This document shows, piece by piece, positions 53,774 through 63,145 of a DNA stretch of 64,000 bases (within the stretch, counting starts at the first letter, position 1; each line of letters starts with the position of its first letter). The notes below the pieces were generated by a model. The model did not search any database, was not told the origin of the DNA, and worked only from the letters and a program-made list of their open reading frames with translations. Made by a program: the position numbers and the translations under genes. Source of the DNA: CBDCVO01 sp965223085 (GTDB lineage: Bacteria > Pseudomonadota > Gammaproteobacteria > Ga0077536); contig OZ244981.1 of the NCBI GenBank assembly GCA_965223085.1, positions 806,001 to 870,000 on the forward strand, given 5' to 3'.

Positions 53774-55363
53774 CGCAGGCGGCTTGCCAGAAATATCGTA
53801 GACGACCCGCGACACGCCCGGCACTTCATTGATGATGCGACGCGAGACGTCATCCAGGAACTCGAATGGTAAGCGCGCCCATTGGGCCGTCATGAAATCG
53901 ACCGTCTCCACCGCGCGGAGGGCGATGACGTGTTCGTGGCGACGCGCATCGCCTTGCACGCCGACCGACTTGACCGGCAAAAATACCGCGAACGCCTGGC
54001 TCACCTCGTCATAGAACTCGTGCTGCCGCAAAGCATCGATAAAAATCGCGTCCGCTTGCCGCAAACAGTCGGCGAATTCTTGCCGTACTTCACCCAAAAT
54101 CCTCACGCCGAGCCCCGGGCCTGGAAATGGATGGCGAAAAACCCACGCCGGCGGCAAACCGAGTTCGATGCCGAGCTTACGCACCTCGTCTTTGAACAAT
54201 TCCTTTAAAGGTTCCAGCAATTGCAGCTGCATCGTCTCCGGCAAACCACCGACATTGTGGTGGGATTTGATCACGTGGGCCTTACCCGAGGCAGCACCGG
54301 CCGATTCGATCACATCCGGATAGATCGTACCTTGCGCAAGCCACTTAACGCCGTCGAGTCGCTGGGCTTGTTCGTCAAACACAGCAATGAATTCGCGACC
54401 GATGATCTTGCGTTTTTCTTCCGGATCCACAACCCCATTTAAGGCCTTCAAAAAACGTTGCTCGGCACCCACGCGCACGACCTTGGCGCCCAAGTGGGTT
54501 GCGAACGTCGCCATAAGCTCGTCGCCCTCGCGCCAACGCAACAGCCCGTTGTCGACGAAAATGCACGTCAATTGTGCCCCTATCGCGCGTTGTAGCAATG
54601 CACCGACAACCGCTGAATCCACGCCACCAGATAAACCCAATAGCACCGGATCGGTGCCGACAGTGGTGCGCACCTGCGCGATGGCGTCGCTCACGATATT
54701 CGAGGTATTCCACAACCCCGGGCACGCGCAAATTTGGCGCACAAAACGTTCCAAGATCGCACTACCTTGGGCGGTATGCGTCACCTCTGGGTGAAATTGC
54801 AAACCATAGAAACGACGACGTTCATCCGCTATCCCAGCGATCGGCGCACTGGGTGTCGAGGCAATTAATTTAAAGTTGGGCGGTAAGCGCGTCACCTGAT
54901 CGCCGTGGCTCATCCACACATCGAGCAAGCCGTGTCCGTCCGCGTTGGTTTTGTCTTGAATGTCGCGCAACAGCGAGGAATGCCCCCGGGCACGCACTTC
55001 GGCATAACCAAATTCCGCCTTCGGGGCCGGCGCGACTTCGCCGCCGAGCTGGTGCGCCATCGTTTGCATGCCATAGCAAATCCCTAACACGGGCACACCC
55101 AATTCGAACACGACCGCGGCCGCGCGCGGCGCGACCGCGGTCGCGACAGATTCCGGACCACCGGAGAGCACGATACCGCGGGCCCCGAAGTCCGCGATCG
55201 CCGCGGCTGGCCAATCCCACGGTTTAATTTCACAATAGACTTGCGCCTCGCGAATACGACGTGCGATCAGCTGAGTATATTGGGAGCCGAAATCGAGGAT
55301 CAGGATCCGATCGGCGTGAATATCGCTCGACCGCGGCGCAGTCTTCGAGCATGCTTTATTCAT
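53756..55363 (-). CDS. guaA: GMP synthase (glutamine-hydrolysing)
   Basis: This is a 535-residue enzyme. The glutaminase domain shows ILILDFGSQYTQLIARRIRE, VLGICYGMQTMAHQLGGEV (nucleophile Cys) and LQFHPEVTHT; the PPase domain shows LLGLSGGVDSAVVGALLQRA and SAGAASGKAHVIKSHHNVGG; the C-terminus is RRIINEVPGVSRVVYDISGK. It converts XMP to GMP. I chose the ATG at 55363; an upstream in-frame start at 55393 only adds a basic leader. Its last 17 bases are part of the repeat at 53755. Confidence 0.97.
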   Translation of the reverse strand: MNKACSKTAPRSSDIHADRILILDFGSQYTQLIARRIREAQVYCEIKPWDWPAAAIADFGARGIVLSGGPESVATAVAPRAAAVVFELGVPVLGICYGMQTMAHQLGGEVAPAPKAEFGYAEVRARGHSSLLRDIQDKTNADGHGLLDVWMSHGDQVTRLPPNFKLIASTPSAPIAGIADERRRFYGLQFHPEVTHTAQGSAILERFVRQICACPGLWNTSNIVSDAIAQVRTTVGTDPVLLGLSGGVDSAVVGALLQRAIGAQLTCIFVDNGLLRWREGDELMATFATHLGAKVVRVGAEQRFLKALNGVVDPEEKRKIIGREFIAVFDEQAQRLDGVKWLAQGTIYPDVIESAGAASGKAHVIKSHHNVGGLPETMQLQLLEPLKELFKDEVRKLGIELGLPPAWVFRHPFPGPGLGVRILGEVRQEFADCLRQADAIFIDALRQHEFYDEVSQAFAVFLPVKSVGVQGDARRHEHVIALRAVETVDFMTAQWARLPFEFLDDVSRRIINEVPGVSRVVYDISGKPPATIEWE

Positions 55364-55489
55364 GGTCCGATGTCGTGGGCGCGTAGCCAACAACGAACTC
55401 GCAGCAAAACCGCCTGCGAGAACGGGCTAGTAAAGCAACTCATCGCTGCGTTCACCCAGCGAGCGCCTCGGCGCACAGCAGTATCCGGG

Positions 55490-56956
55490 CTAGTCAACTC
55501 TGTAATTGGGCGCTTCTTTGGTGATTTGCACGTCGTGCACATGACTTTCGCGCATGCCGGCTGCAGTAACGCGGACAAAACGCGGTTTAGTGCGAAATTC
55601 CTCGATATTTGCGCATCCGGTGTAACCCATCGCGGCACGCAAACCACCGATCATTTGGTGCACGATCGCGCTCAACGCACCCTTATACGGGACGCGTCCT
55701 TCGATACCCTCGGGAACCAGTTTTTCGATCTCGCCACTTTCTTGAAAATAGCGATCCGAGGAGCCATGTTTTTGTGACATTGCGCCCAAAGATCCCATGC
55801 CACGATAGGACTTATACGAACGCCCCTGATAGAGTTCGACTTCACCGGGGGCTTCTTCCGTACCCGCAAACAGCGAACCCAACATCACGGCGTGGGCACC
55901 GGCAACAACGATTTTAGCGGCATCGCCCGAATAGCGAACGCCGCCGTCAGAAATAACTGGCACCGCGGTATTACCCAAACGCTCGGCAACTGCCGAGACT
56001 GCGGTAATTTGGGGCACGCCCACCCCGGTTACCACGCGTGTCGTGCAAATCGAGCCCGGGCCAATGCCTACTTTGACTGCGTCGACGCCGGCATCCACTA
56101 AATTCGCAGCGCCGTCCGCAGTCGCAACATTGCCGCCTATGACTTGCATGCCGGGGTATTCTTTTTTTATCCACGCCACCGTTTCCAATACGCCTCGCGA
56201 GTCACCGTGCGCGGTATCGACGACGATCACATCGGCCCCCGCAGCGGCCAAAGCCTCCACGCGCGCCTGGGTGCCCGGACCGGTGCCAACCGCCGCACCG
56301 ACCCGTAATCGCTCATCAGCGTCTTTGCAAGCATGTGGAAATTCATCCGCTTTCTGAATATCTTTCACCGTAATCATGCCTTTGAGCATGAATCCCTCGT
56401 TGACCACGAGTACTTTTTCGATCCGGTGGCGATGCAATAGCGCGATAATTTCGGCTTTCTCGGCGTTCTCGGCAACCGTGACCAGGCGCGCCTGAGGCGT
56501 CATTACTTCGCTCACGGGTGCGTCGAAACGGCTCTCAAAGCGTAGATCGCGACTCGTCACAATACCGACCAGCGTGTCGCCGGCAACGACGGGCACACCA
56601 GAAATCTGCCGCGCGCGCGTCAACGCGAGCACTTCACCGATGCTCGTATCTGGTCCAACTGTGATCGGATCGCGGATCACGCCGCTTTCGAACGTCTTGA
56701 CCTGGCGTACTTGTGCGGCTTGCTCCGCGGGAGTCATATTTTTATGAATAACCCCGATACCGCCTTCCTGAGCCAACGCGATCGCGAGGCGACTTTCCGT
56801 CACCGTATCCATCGCCGCGGAGATGAAGGGGATACGCAAATCGATGGCACGCGTCAGGCGCGTGCGCAGATCTACTTCGCGGGGCAAAGCTTCAGAATAA
56901 TCCGGGACCAGTAAGACGTCGTCGAACGTTAAACCGTCGCCAGCGATACGCAACAA
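55490..56956 (-). CDS. guaB: IMP dehydrogenase
   Basis: This is a 488-residue enzyme: LTFDDVLLVPDYSEALPREV, a CBS pair (about residues 95-205; MTPQARLVTVAENAEKAEII, IEKVLVVNEGFMLKGMITVK), the catalytic-Cys loop VGIGPGSICTTRVVTGVGVP, VISDGGVRYSGDAAKIVVAG, and the flap YRGMGSLGAMSQKHGSSDRY. It makes XMP, which guaA then aminates. The TTG at 56956 gives the canonical MLRIAGDGLTFDDV start; a longer frame upstream is not conserved. Confidence 0.95.
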   Translation of the reverse strand: MLRIAGDGLTFDDVLLVPDYSEALPREVDLRTRLTRAIDLRIPFISAAMDTVTESRLAIALAQEGGIGVIHKNMTPAEQAAQVRQVKTFESGVIRDPITVGPDTSIGEVLALTRARQISGVPVVAGDTLVGIVTSRDLRFESRFDAPVSEVMTPQARLVTVAENAEKAEIIALLHRHRIEKVLVVNEGFMLKGMITVKDIQKADEFPHACKDADERLRVGAAVGTGPGTQARVEALAAAGADVIVVDTAHGDSRGVLETVAWIKKEYPGMQVIGGNVATADGAANLVDAGVDAVKVGIGPGSICTTRVVTGVGVPQITAVSAVAERLGNTAVPVISDGGVRYSGDAAKIVVAGAHAVMLGSLFAGTEEAPGEVELYQGRSYKSYRGMGSLGAMSQKHGSSDRYFQESGEIEKLVPEGIEGRVPYKGALSAIVHQMIGGLRAAMGYTGCANIEEFRTKPRFVRVTAAGMRESHVHDVQITKEAPNYRVD

Positions 56957-57057
56957 GGCGAGATCTCTATAATAACGTGCCTTTTGCCAGTATAGAGTTT
57001 CGCTGCGCGACGGTAAACGCGCATGCTTGCAAACAACGAGATCTGGGAGCCGCATCG

Positions 57058-58416
57058 ATGGATGCAGAACGGGAAATCTACACGGTCACTGCGCTCAACC
57101 GTGCGGTGCGCACGCTGTTGGAGCGGAATTTCAACGCGGTGTGGGTCGAGGGGGAAATCTCCAACCTCGCCCGCCCCGCCTCGGGACACATCTACTTCTC
57201 GCTTAAAGACAACGCGGCGCAAGTACGCTGCGCCATGTTTCGGACCCGCAATCGCACGCTTGGGTTTGCGCCGAATGACGGTACTCAAGTAATCGCGCGC
57301 GCGCGGATGAGCCTCTATGAACCACGGGGTGAGTATCAGCTAATCATCGAACACATGGAGCCTGCAGGTGAAGGCCTGCTGCGCATTAAACTCGAAGCCT
57401 TGAAGCAAAAACTCGCCGCCGAAGGTTTATTTGACGAGACCAATAAGCTCGAGATGCCGTCGTTTCCGCAACAAATTGGCGTCGTGACGTCGACAACGGG
57501 GGCCGCGCTACGCGATGTATTAACGGTGCTGAAGCGCCGCTGCCCCGCTATTCCTGTGGTGATCTATCCCACCACGGTGCAAGGTGCTAGCGCCGCTCCT
57601 GAAATTGTGCGCGCCCTAGCGACAGCCAACTCACGTGCGGAATGCTCGGTTTTGATCCTCGCGCGCGGTGGGGGCTCGCTGGAAGATTTGTGGGCTTTCA
57701 ATGAAGAGGCGGTGGGGCGCGCGATCCACCGTTCGCGCTTACCGATCGTGTGCGGCGTGGGCCACGAAATCGACCATACGATTGCGGATCTCGCCGCCGA
57801 CCTACGCGCCCCGACGCCTTCCGCGGCCGCCGAACTGTGCACGCCCGACACCGATCAGTTGCGAGCTACCTTGATGACGAACGCGGCTCGTCTCCACAAG
57901 GCGATAAACCACCGGCTGGCGACGTTAGCGCAACTCACACGCGAGTGCCGCCGCCGACTCATCGATCCAAAACAACGCCTCGAGCAACAACAACAGCGCG
58001 TCGACGATTTGTTGCGGCGATTCTCGCAAGCGCTCGGCGTCGAATTACGGCGGCGGGAAACCCGAGTCTTATCACTGCGCGACCACTTGTTTGCGCGCAG
58101 CCCGACTCACCTTATCGGCGGTGCGAACGCTCAGGTCACACGCCAGGCAGAAAAACTTCACGCTAGCATGCGCCGTTTGATTAGCCAGCAACAAGCCCGG
58201 ATGAGCGAACTCACCCGCACCTTGCATGCGGTAAGCCCTGGTGCAAGCTTAGATCGCGGTTACGCCATCATTCGTGATCGCGACGGCGTCGTCGCACGCG
58301 ACGCCGAACATTTTTCACCCGGCGACCCCGTCTCTGCACACCTCGCGCGCGGCAAGCTGGAGCTTACTGTCGATGCCGTAAATGCAGTAGAACGAGATCC
58401 ATCTCACGAGGCATAG
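57058..58416 (+). CDS. xseA: Exodeoxyribonuclease VII large subunit
   Basis: This is a 452-residue protein with an N-terminal OB-fold (VWVEGEISNLARPASGHIYF, SLKDNAAQVRCAMF), the catalytic middle (IGVVTSTTGAALRDVLTVLK, LILARGGGSLEDLWAFNEEA, RAIHRSRLPIVCGVGHEIDH), a long coiled coil (RRLIDPKQRLEQQQQRVDDL) and a short C-terminal domain with SPGASLDRGYAIIRDRDG. It degrades ssDNA together with XseB. The ATG at 57058 has GGGAG eight bases upstream. It is divergent from guaB, and its 3' end overlaps the convergent ydcF-like gene by 13 bases. Confidence 0.95.
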   Translation: MDAEREIYTVTALNRAVRTLLERNFNAVWVEGEISNLARPASGHIYFSLKDNAAQVRCAMFRTRNRTLGFAPNDGTQVIARARMSLYEPRGEYQLIIEHMEPAGEGLLRIKLEALKQKLAAEGLFDETNKLEMPSFPQQIGVVTSTTGAALRDVLTVLKRRCPAIPVVIYPTTVQGASAAPEIVRALATANSRAECSVLILARGGGSLEDLWAFNEEAVGRAIHRSRLPIVCGVGHEIDHTIADLAADLRAPTPSAAAELCTPDTDQLRATLMTNAARLHKAINHRLATLAQLTRECRRRLIDPKQRLEQQQQRVDDLLRRFSQALGVELRRRETRVLSLRDHLFARSPTHLIGGANAQVTRQAEKLHASMRRLISQQQARMSELTRTLHAVSPGASLDRGYAIIRDRDGVVARDAEHFSPGDPVSAHLARGKLELTVDAVNAVERDPSHEA

Positions 58417-59156
58417 CGCCAGCGGTACCACAACAGGCCGAAACGTTCATGCAAAACATCGCGCACTACCGCGAGCGCGCCGACCGAGGGCAACCAATCG
58501 AAGATGCCGAAACTCAAGGCGCTGTCTGCGACGAATCCCATGGGCGCTGGCGTTACCTTGAAACCGACTTGTTCGAACATATGGCGCGCACGACGCATAT
58601 GCAGCGCATGAGTCACGAGCACGATCCGCGTAAAGGGAAATTCGCGCCGCGCGTTGATCGCATTTTCCGCGGTATTACGGCTTGCCTGTTCGACCCAATC
58701 AACTCGCCCACCCCATTCTTGCACGATTATGTCCTGCATCAGCACACCCTCAGATTGGCCGTCACCGAACACGCTGCCACCCACTACGGCAAGCGGCAAG
58801 CTCGTGCGCCGTTGCAGATGCCATGCGTAGCGAAGCCGCTCCAGCGTATGCGCAGCAAGCGTATCGTCTCCGAAATACTCGGGCGCGCCGTTATAAGTTC
58901 CACCACCCAGCACCACGATCGCCTCTTCATCTGACGCCGCTTCGAACACTTGCAAGCGTTCAAGATCACGGGCCAGTAGCGTTGCAAACCACGGTGTGCA
59001 ACACAACACCAAGCTCAGCAAGCCCACCACAACAAATAGCGTTGTCATCAGTTTGTGCCGACGCCGATAACACCAGGCTCCTATTAAGCAGCACAGAAAA
59101 TTGATAGCGGGCGGGAGGATTAAGCTTTTAGCGACATAGATCGAAACGATATCCAT
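58404..59156 (-). CDS. YdcF/ElyC-family (DUF218) membrane protein
   Basis: This is a 250-residue protein with two N-terminal transmembrane helices (LPPAINFLCCLIGAWCY; LMTTLFVVVGLLSLVLCCTP) followed by a DUF218 domain: EEAIVVLGGGTYNGAPEYFG, LAVVGGSVFGDGQSEGVLMQ, WVEQASRNTAENAINARREF, FTRIVLVTHALHMRRARHMF. ElyC, the best studied member, affects peptidoglycan and undecaprenyl-phosphate metabolism; YdcF binds SAM. It lies 17 bases after lipA on the same strand. Confidence 0.88.
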   Translation of the reverse strand: MDIVSIYVAKSLILPPAINFLCCLIGAWCYRRRHKLMTTLFVVVGLLSLVLCCTPWFATLLARDLERLQVFEAASDEEAIVVLGGGTYNGAPEYFGDDTLAAHTLERLRYAWHLQRRTSLPLAVVGGSVFGDGQSEGVLMQDIIVQEWGGRVDWVEQASRNTAENAINARREFPFTRIVLVTHALHMRRARHMFEQVGFKVTPAPMGFVADSALSFGIFDWLPSVGALAVVRDVLHERFGLLWYRWRYAS

Positions 59157-59173
59157 CGACTAAGCCGCGTCGT

Positions 59174-60160
59174 TCAGCGCACCGTTTCACCCGCTGCCTG
59201 TCGATCGGCATGATAGGAGGAGCGCACCAACGGACCACTGGCAACATTCCTAAAGCCCAGTGAGCGGGCGTATTGGCCCAGTGCTGAGAACTCCTGCGGC
59301 GCGACAAACCGGGCTACAGGCAAATGCGCGCGACTGGGCTGCAAGTACTGACCGATCGTAACGCTATCGCAATCGTGCTCGCGCAGATCCCGCAATACCA
59401 CCTTAACCTCGTCGATCGACTCACCCAATCCCAACATCACGCCAGATTTTGTCACCACGTGCGGGCAGCGCGCCTTAAAGCTCGCGATCAGATCCAAAGA
59501 CCAAGCGTAATCCGCTCCCGGCCGCACCTGCCTGTAGAGGCTAGGTACCGTCTCCAAATTATGATTAAACACATCCGGAGGATCCACCGATAAGCGCTCT
59601 AAAGCGACGTCCTTACGACCCCGGAAATCAGGTACCAGGATCTCAATTTTAGCCGTCGGGACAGCCGCGCGAACGGTCGTAACGCAACGCCCAAAATGCG
59701 CAGCGCCACCGTCGCGTAAATCGTCGCGATCGACGGAGGTAATCACCACATAGTTCAGGCCCATGCTAGCGACGGCGGCGGCCAAATGCTGTGGTTCATC
59801 GGGATCGAGTGCTAAAGGGCGCCCATGTGCGACATCGCAAAAGGGACAGCGACGCGTACAAAGCGCGCCCATAATCATGAACGTGGCCGTTCCTTTCACG
59901 AAACATTCGCCGAGATTGGGGCACGCCGCCTCTTCGCACACAGTATGGAGTTCGTGCGCGCGCAACAGTCGTTTCACTGCACCGACTTTCGGGTCCGTAG
60001 GTGCGCGGACCTTAAGCCAAGCAGGCTTTTGCGGCAGCGGGCCCTGAGTAGGTCTTACTTTGATCGGGATGCGCGCGACTTTGTCGGCGCCACGTTGCGC
60101 GCGTGTTTTATCCGCGGTATTACCACTCGTGTTACCGGTGGTGTTCATCGTTTCATTCAT
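59174..60160 (-). CDS. lipA: Lipoyl synthase
   Basis: This is a 328-residue radical SAM enzyme that inserts two sulphurs into octanoyl groups. The auxiliary cluster motif is CEEAACPNLGEC, the radical-SAM motif is CTRRCPFCDVAHG, and the C-terminal RSSYHA supplies the Ser ligand of the auxiliary cluster. Further landmarks are VVITSVDRDDLRDGGAAHFG and KSGVMLGLGE. The first 20 residues are Asn/Thr-rich (MNETMNTTGNTSGNTADKT), an unusual low-complexity leader; ATG at 60148 is an alternative start. Confidence 0.96.
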   Translation of the reverse strand: MNETMNTTGNTSGNTADKTRAQRGADKVARIPIKVRPTQGPLPQKPAWLKVRAPTDPKVGAVKRLLRAHELHTVCEEAACPNLGECFVKGTATFMIMGALCTRRCPFCDVAHGRPLALDPDEPQHLAAAVASMGLNYVVITSVDRDDLRDGGAAHFGRCVTTVRAAVPTAKIEILVPDFRGRKDVALERLSVDPPDVFNHNLETVPSLYRQVRPGADYAWSLDLIASFKARCPHVVTKSGVMLGLGESIDEVKVVLRDLREHDCDSVTIGQYLQPSRAHLPVARFVAPQEFSALGQYARSLGFRNVASGPLVRSSYHADRQAAGETVR

Positions 60161-60166
60161 GATTGA

Positions 60167-60787
60167 TCAGTCACTCTCCGCGTCGTATAGCGTGGTGAGC
60201 ACGAAACGTTCTAACAACGTACGTACCATGTGGGCATCGACCGCGATCCCAAGTTGCTTGAGACTGGTCGCCGCGAGGCCCGCATAGCCACAGGGGTTGA
60301 TCCGCTCATAAGGCGCGAGGTCCGGATCAACATTAAACGATAAGCCATGATAGCTATATCCTCGTCGTATACGTAAACCTAACGCTGCGATTTTTGCACC
60401 ATCGACATAAACACCCGGCGCGCCCACAATGCGTTGTCCTTGCCGACCATATTCCTCCAATACCAATAATGCAATTTGCTCCAGCTTGCGCACCAGCGTT
60501 TTAGGCCCGAATCGCAAACGGGTGAGGTCCAGCAATACATACATTAACAATTGTCCCGGTCCGTGGTAGGTCACTTGCCCACCGCGATCAGAGCGCACGA
60601 TCGGAATGTTTCCCGGATCCAAGACATGGGTAGGATCCGCCCCCTTGCCCAAGGTTAAAACGGGTTCATGCTCGACGAACCATATTTCATCGGCGATTTC
60701 AGGCGTACGCGCGTCGACAAATTCACGCATCGCCTCCCAAGTTTCATCATAGCGCGTGCGCCCGAGGTATCTAAATACTGGCGTCAC
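60167..60787 (-). CDS. lipB: Octanoyl-ACP:protein transferase
   Basis: This is a 206-residue enzyme that moves octanoyl from ACP to lipoyl domains. Key parts are EIWFVEHEPVLTLGKGADP, RSDRGGQVTYHGPGQLLMYV, the catalytic Lys in GAKIAALGLRIRRGYSYHGL and the catalytic Cys in NPCGYAGLAATSLKQ. Its GTG start overlaps the stop of the DUF493 gene (GTGA), and it ends six bases before lipA, so the three form one operon. Confidence 0.96.
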   Translation of the reverse strand: MTPVFRYLGRTRYDETWEAMREFVDARTPEIADEIWFVEHEPVLTLGKGADPTHVLDPGNIPIVRSDRGGQVTYHGPGQLLMYVLLDLTRLRFGPKTLVRKLEQIALLVLEEYGRQGQRIVGAPGVYVDGAKIAALGLRIRRGYSYHGLSFNVDPDLAPYERINPCGYAGLAATSLKQLGIAVDAHMVRTLLERFVLTTLYDAESD

Positions 60788-61086
60788 AACACCATCATGA
60801 TTCTGTCGTTACTACTTAGTTCCCGGTAAAGCGCATCTAGCTGTGATTGCGATTCGGCTTCCACAGTCACGGTAACCGCAGTGTATTTTGCCGCGCGACT
60901 GTGCTTGCTGTGCATGGGATTTTCTCGTCGCAATACGCAGTGGCGGCGAACGATTTCTAAAACGAAGACATCAAAGTCAGCGCTCGCAAGGCCGATCGCC
61001 TTGATCGGAAACGTGCACGGGAATTGCAGGCCACCACTAACGTGGTCGTTCGTTAGGCGCTTCATGGACGCATCCGTTGGCTTCAT
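60784..61086 (-). CDS. ybeD: DUF493 (YbeD) family protein
   Basis: This is a 100-residue protein of the DUF493/YbeD family, an ACT-like fold often linked to lipB. It has QFPCTFPIKAIGLASADFDV, FVLEIVRRHCV and AAKYTAVTVTVEAESQSQLD, LYRELSSNDRIMMVL. The ATG at 61086 has GGAG eight bases upstream; a TTG two codons earlier is the only other option. The role is likely regulatory and is not experimentally clear for the family. Confidence 0.9.
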   Translation of the reverse strand: MKPTDASMKRLTNDHVSGGLQFPCTFPIKAIGLASADFDVFVLEIVRRHCVLRRENPMHSKHSRAAKYTAVTVTVEAESQSQLDALYRELSSNDRIMMVL

Positions 61087-61159
61087 ATTCAACGCTCCTC
61101 AATGACCTCTCGACACCATAACAGAGAATCGCGACCGGTCATGAGGTACACCCTTGCCG

Positions 61160-61663
61160 TCACGACCGCAACATCGACGGGCGCATATGATCCAAAAATC
61201 GTGAGGTTTGACCAGCGCGACCGACACCGCCCTCGAGCTGGAATACATAGAGCGCTGAGGTTGGCATGAACTTTTCGACGCCGCGTGCAGCAGGTGCGCC
61301 GAATATCGCCACAAGTTGCTCTAAACCAGGGTTGTGTCCCACCAATAAGAGCCGTTCAGACATCGAGCTCGCGATCACTTCCAGCAGTGTCTCAGGCGCC
61401 GCGAGATAAAGTTCATCCAAGTAGCTCACCGCAGGTGCAACCGTGCTTTGATCCAATATAGCGCCTAGCGTTTGCCGGGTTCGCAACGCGCTCGAACACA
61501 AAACCTCGTCCGGCCAATAAACGCTAGCCGCCAGCCAGCGCCCCATCAGTACGGCATCGCGCTGACCTCGTGCGCTCAATTCGCGCATCGGATCCGCGTC
61601 AAGCCCGCGGCCCTCGACAACCGCTTTGGCATGGCGCATTATCGCTAGAATGCGGTTATTCAC
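61160..61663 (-). CDS. sixA: SixA-like phosphohistidine phosphatase
   Basis: This is a 167-residue histidine phosphatase: AIMRHAKAVVEGRGLDADPM holds the phosphorylated His of the RHA(K) motif, LCSSALRTRQTLG, and LLLVGHNPGLEQLVAIFG holds the second His. SixA removes phosphate from His residues of phosphotransfer proteins. The start is GTG at 61663. It lies 70 bases upstream of ybeD on the same strand. Confidence 0.88.
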   Translation of the reverse strand: MNNRILAIMRHAKAVVEGRGLDADPMRELSARGQRDAVLMGRWLAASVYWPDEVLCSSALRTRQTLGAILDQSTVAPAVSYLDELYLAAPETLLEVIASSMSERLLLVGHNPGLEQLVAIFGAPAARGVEKFMPTSALYVFQLEGGVGRAGQTSRFLDHMRPSMLRS

Positions 61664-62149
61664 ACGCGTAAGAAGCGTCTTCTATGACCACGATCGTCTC
61701 TCCTCCATGATGTCATCGACACGCGAATATTGTGATCGACCTCGCATTTTCTAGCAACGCCAATCGAGAACGCTATGCTTCATCTATTGTAAACAAAAGC
61801 ACTGTACGTGCGCGGCGCTCACAATGTGACTTCGTGCGTGTTCCGCAAGCGCCGCAACAGGTTTAAACTTAACACTTAGCCTAGATATTGCACGAGACTC
61901 ACGGATGATGACGAAAGGCAGGTTCGAACGAGCGCCGGGTACGATATCCCGGTCAGCAGTCTGTGGGACTTAGGCAAACGTCGCGAGCAAGCTGGCGGAG
62001 CGAGGGGAAATGGTCACGATCTCGAGGCGCTGAGTTGTGCCATGTAACGAAAAATCGGGCATTTTTGCACCGCGCTCCCGGCTCCGCTGTAGCTGGCTCC
62101 CAAGCCTGCCAGACTGCTAGGGTACATCTATTCTTGGACACTCGGTTTC
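61664..62149. other. Long intergenic region between sixA and the CNB gene
   Basis: This 486-base divergent region should contain the promoters of both flanking genes. I could not identify convincing promoter boxes, RNA folds or coding sequence. Moderate GC blocks near 61900-62110 have stop codons in all frames. Confidence 0.4.
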
Positions 62150-63010
62150 ATGGATCGTTATCAACCTAACCTCGACCTGTTACGCAAGGTGCCGTTGTTT
62201 AGCGACGCGGCGGAAGAACGGCTCCAAGCAATTCTTGATTCACCGCATAATCGCATAGTTGAACACCAGGCCGGCGATACGATCGTCGCGGCGCATGAGC
62301 CGAACGATTACCTGTTCATTATTCTCGATGGTGCCGTTGACGTTCGCATTCGGGCTATCGGTGGACGTGAGGTTTCGGTTGAAACTTTGACGAGCGGAGA
62401 TTTTTTCGGCGAACAAGCCCTGCTCTCCGACACGCATGATGAAGGCAACGCGACCGTGGTCGCGCTACAGGCTTGCCACCTATTTCGGATCTCGCGCGAC
62501 GATTCCAGCTTCGATGCGGAAACGAGCACGCCGTCACCGGTACCAGCTAACGCCGAGGGGCAGTTTGCACCCGAGCAAGTCCGAGTGCTACTGGAACGTG
62601 TGCGCTTGTTCCGTGAATTCACGGATGACGACTTTGACTATGTCGATAGATGGGCGCAAGTCGTTCGCTATCAAGCGGGCGATATCATCCTAAAAGAGTC
62701 GGCATCCGGTGACGAATTATTTGTTGTGCTCGCCGGCGTCGTTGAAGTCTTTGTAGCCGGGGAAAATGGCGCAGAACTAGTGGCGGCACGACTGGATGAA
62801 GGACACTATTTTGGAGAGCAAGCGCTATTGCCCGGAGGTGTCGGGCGACGAAATGCCAGCGTTCGCGCGGCGAATAATGTTACACTGGCACGCGTGTCTA
62901 AGCAGCATTTTCATCTCGTTTTGAACAGAGATCCAAAATTATTAGCTGCGTTGAGAGCAGTCGGCGACGCTCAGCGCAGCAAAATCGATCGACTCAAAAA
63001 AAACGCATGA
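62150..63010 (+). CDS. Protein with two cyclic nucleotide-binding domains
   Basis: This is a 286-residue protein built of two CNB domains: first about residues 10-125 (DLLRKVPLFSDAAEERLQAI, EPNDYLFIILDGAVDVRIRA, SGDFFGEQALLSDTHDEGNA), second about 150-275 (ERVRLFREFTDDDFDYVDRW, YQAGDIILKESASGDELFVV, DEGHYFGEQALLPGGVGRRN). FGEQAL is the phosphate-binding cassette core, but the first cassette lacks the usual Arg (DEGNATV), while the second keeps RRNASV. There is no DNA-binding or enzymatic domain. It may sense cAMP or cGMP for the ABC transporter encoded next, or act as an adaptor. Confidence 0.85.
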   Translation: MDRYQPNLDLLRKVPLFSDAAEERLQAILDSPHNRIVEHQAGDTIVAAHEPNDYLFIILDGAVDVRIRAIGGREVSVETLTSGDFFGEQALLSDTHDEGNATVVALQACHLFRISRDDSSFDAETSTPSPVPANAEGQFAPEQVRVLLERVRLFREFTDDDFDYVDRWAQVVRYQAGDIILKESASGDELFVVLAGVVEVFVAGENGAELVAARLDEGHYFGEQALLPGGVGRRNASVRAANNVTLARVSKQHFHLVLNRDPKLLAALRAVGDAQRSKIDRLKKNA

Positions 63011-63145
63011 TCTGCCTGCCGTCGTAGACTCGCTACCACTGCGAATCACTTTGCCGCCACTGCATGCGCTCCGTTGCATGGCAACTAACAAGACGCTTGT
63101 GCCAACAATGCGGCTAACCCGGATATTGCACACAATTTTTCAAAT

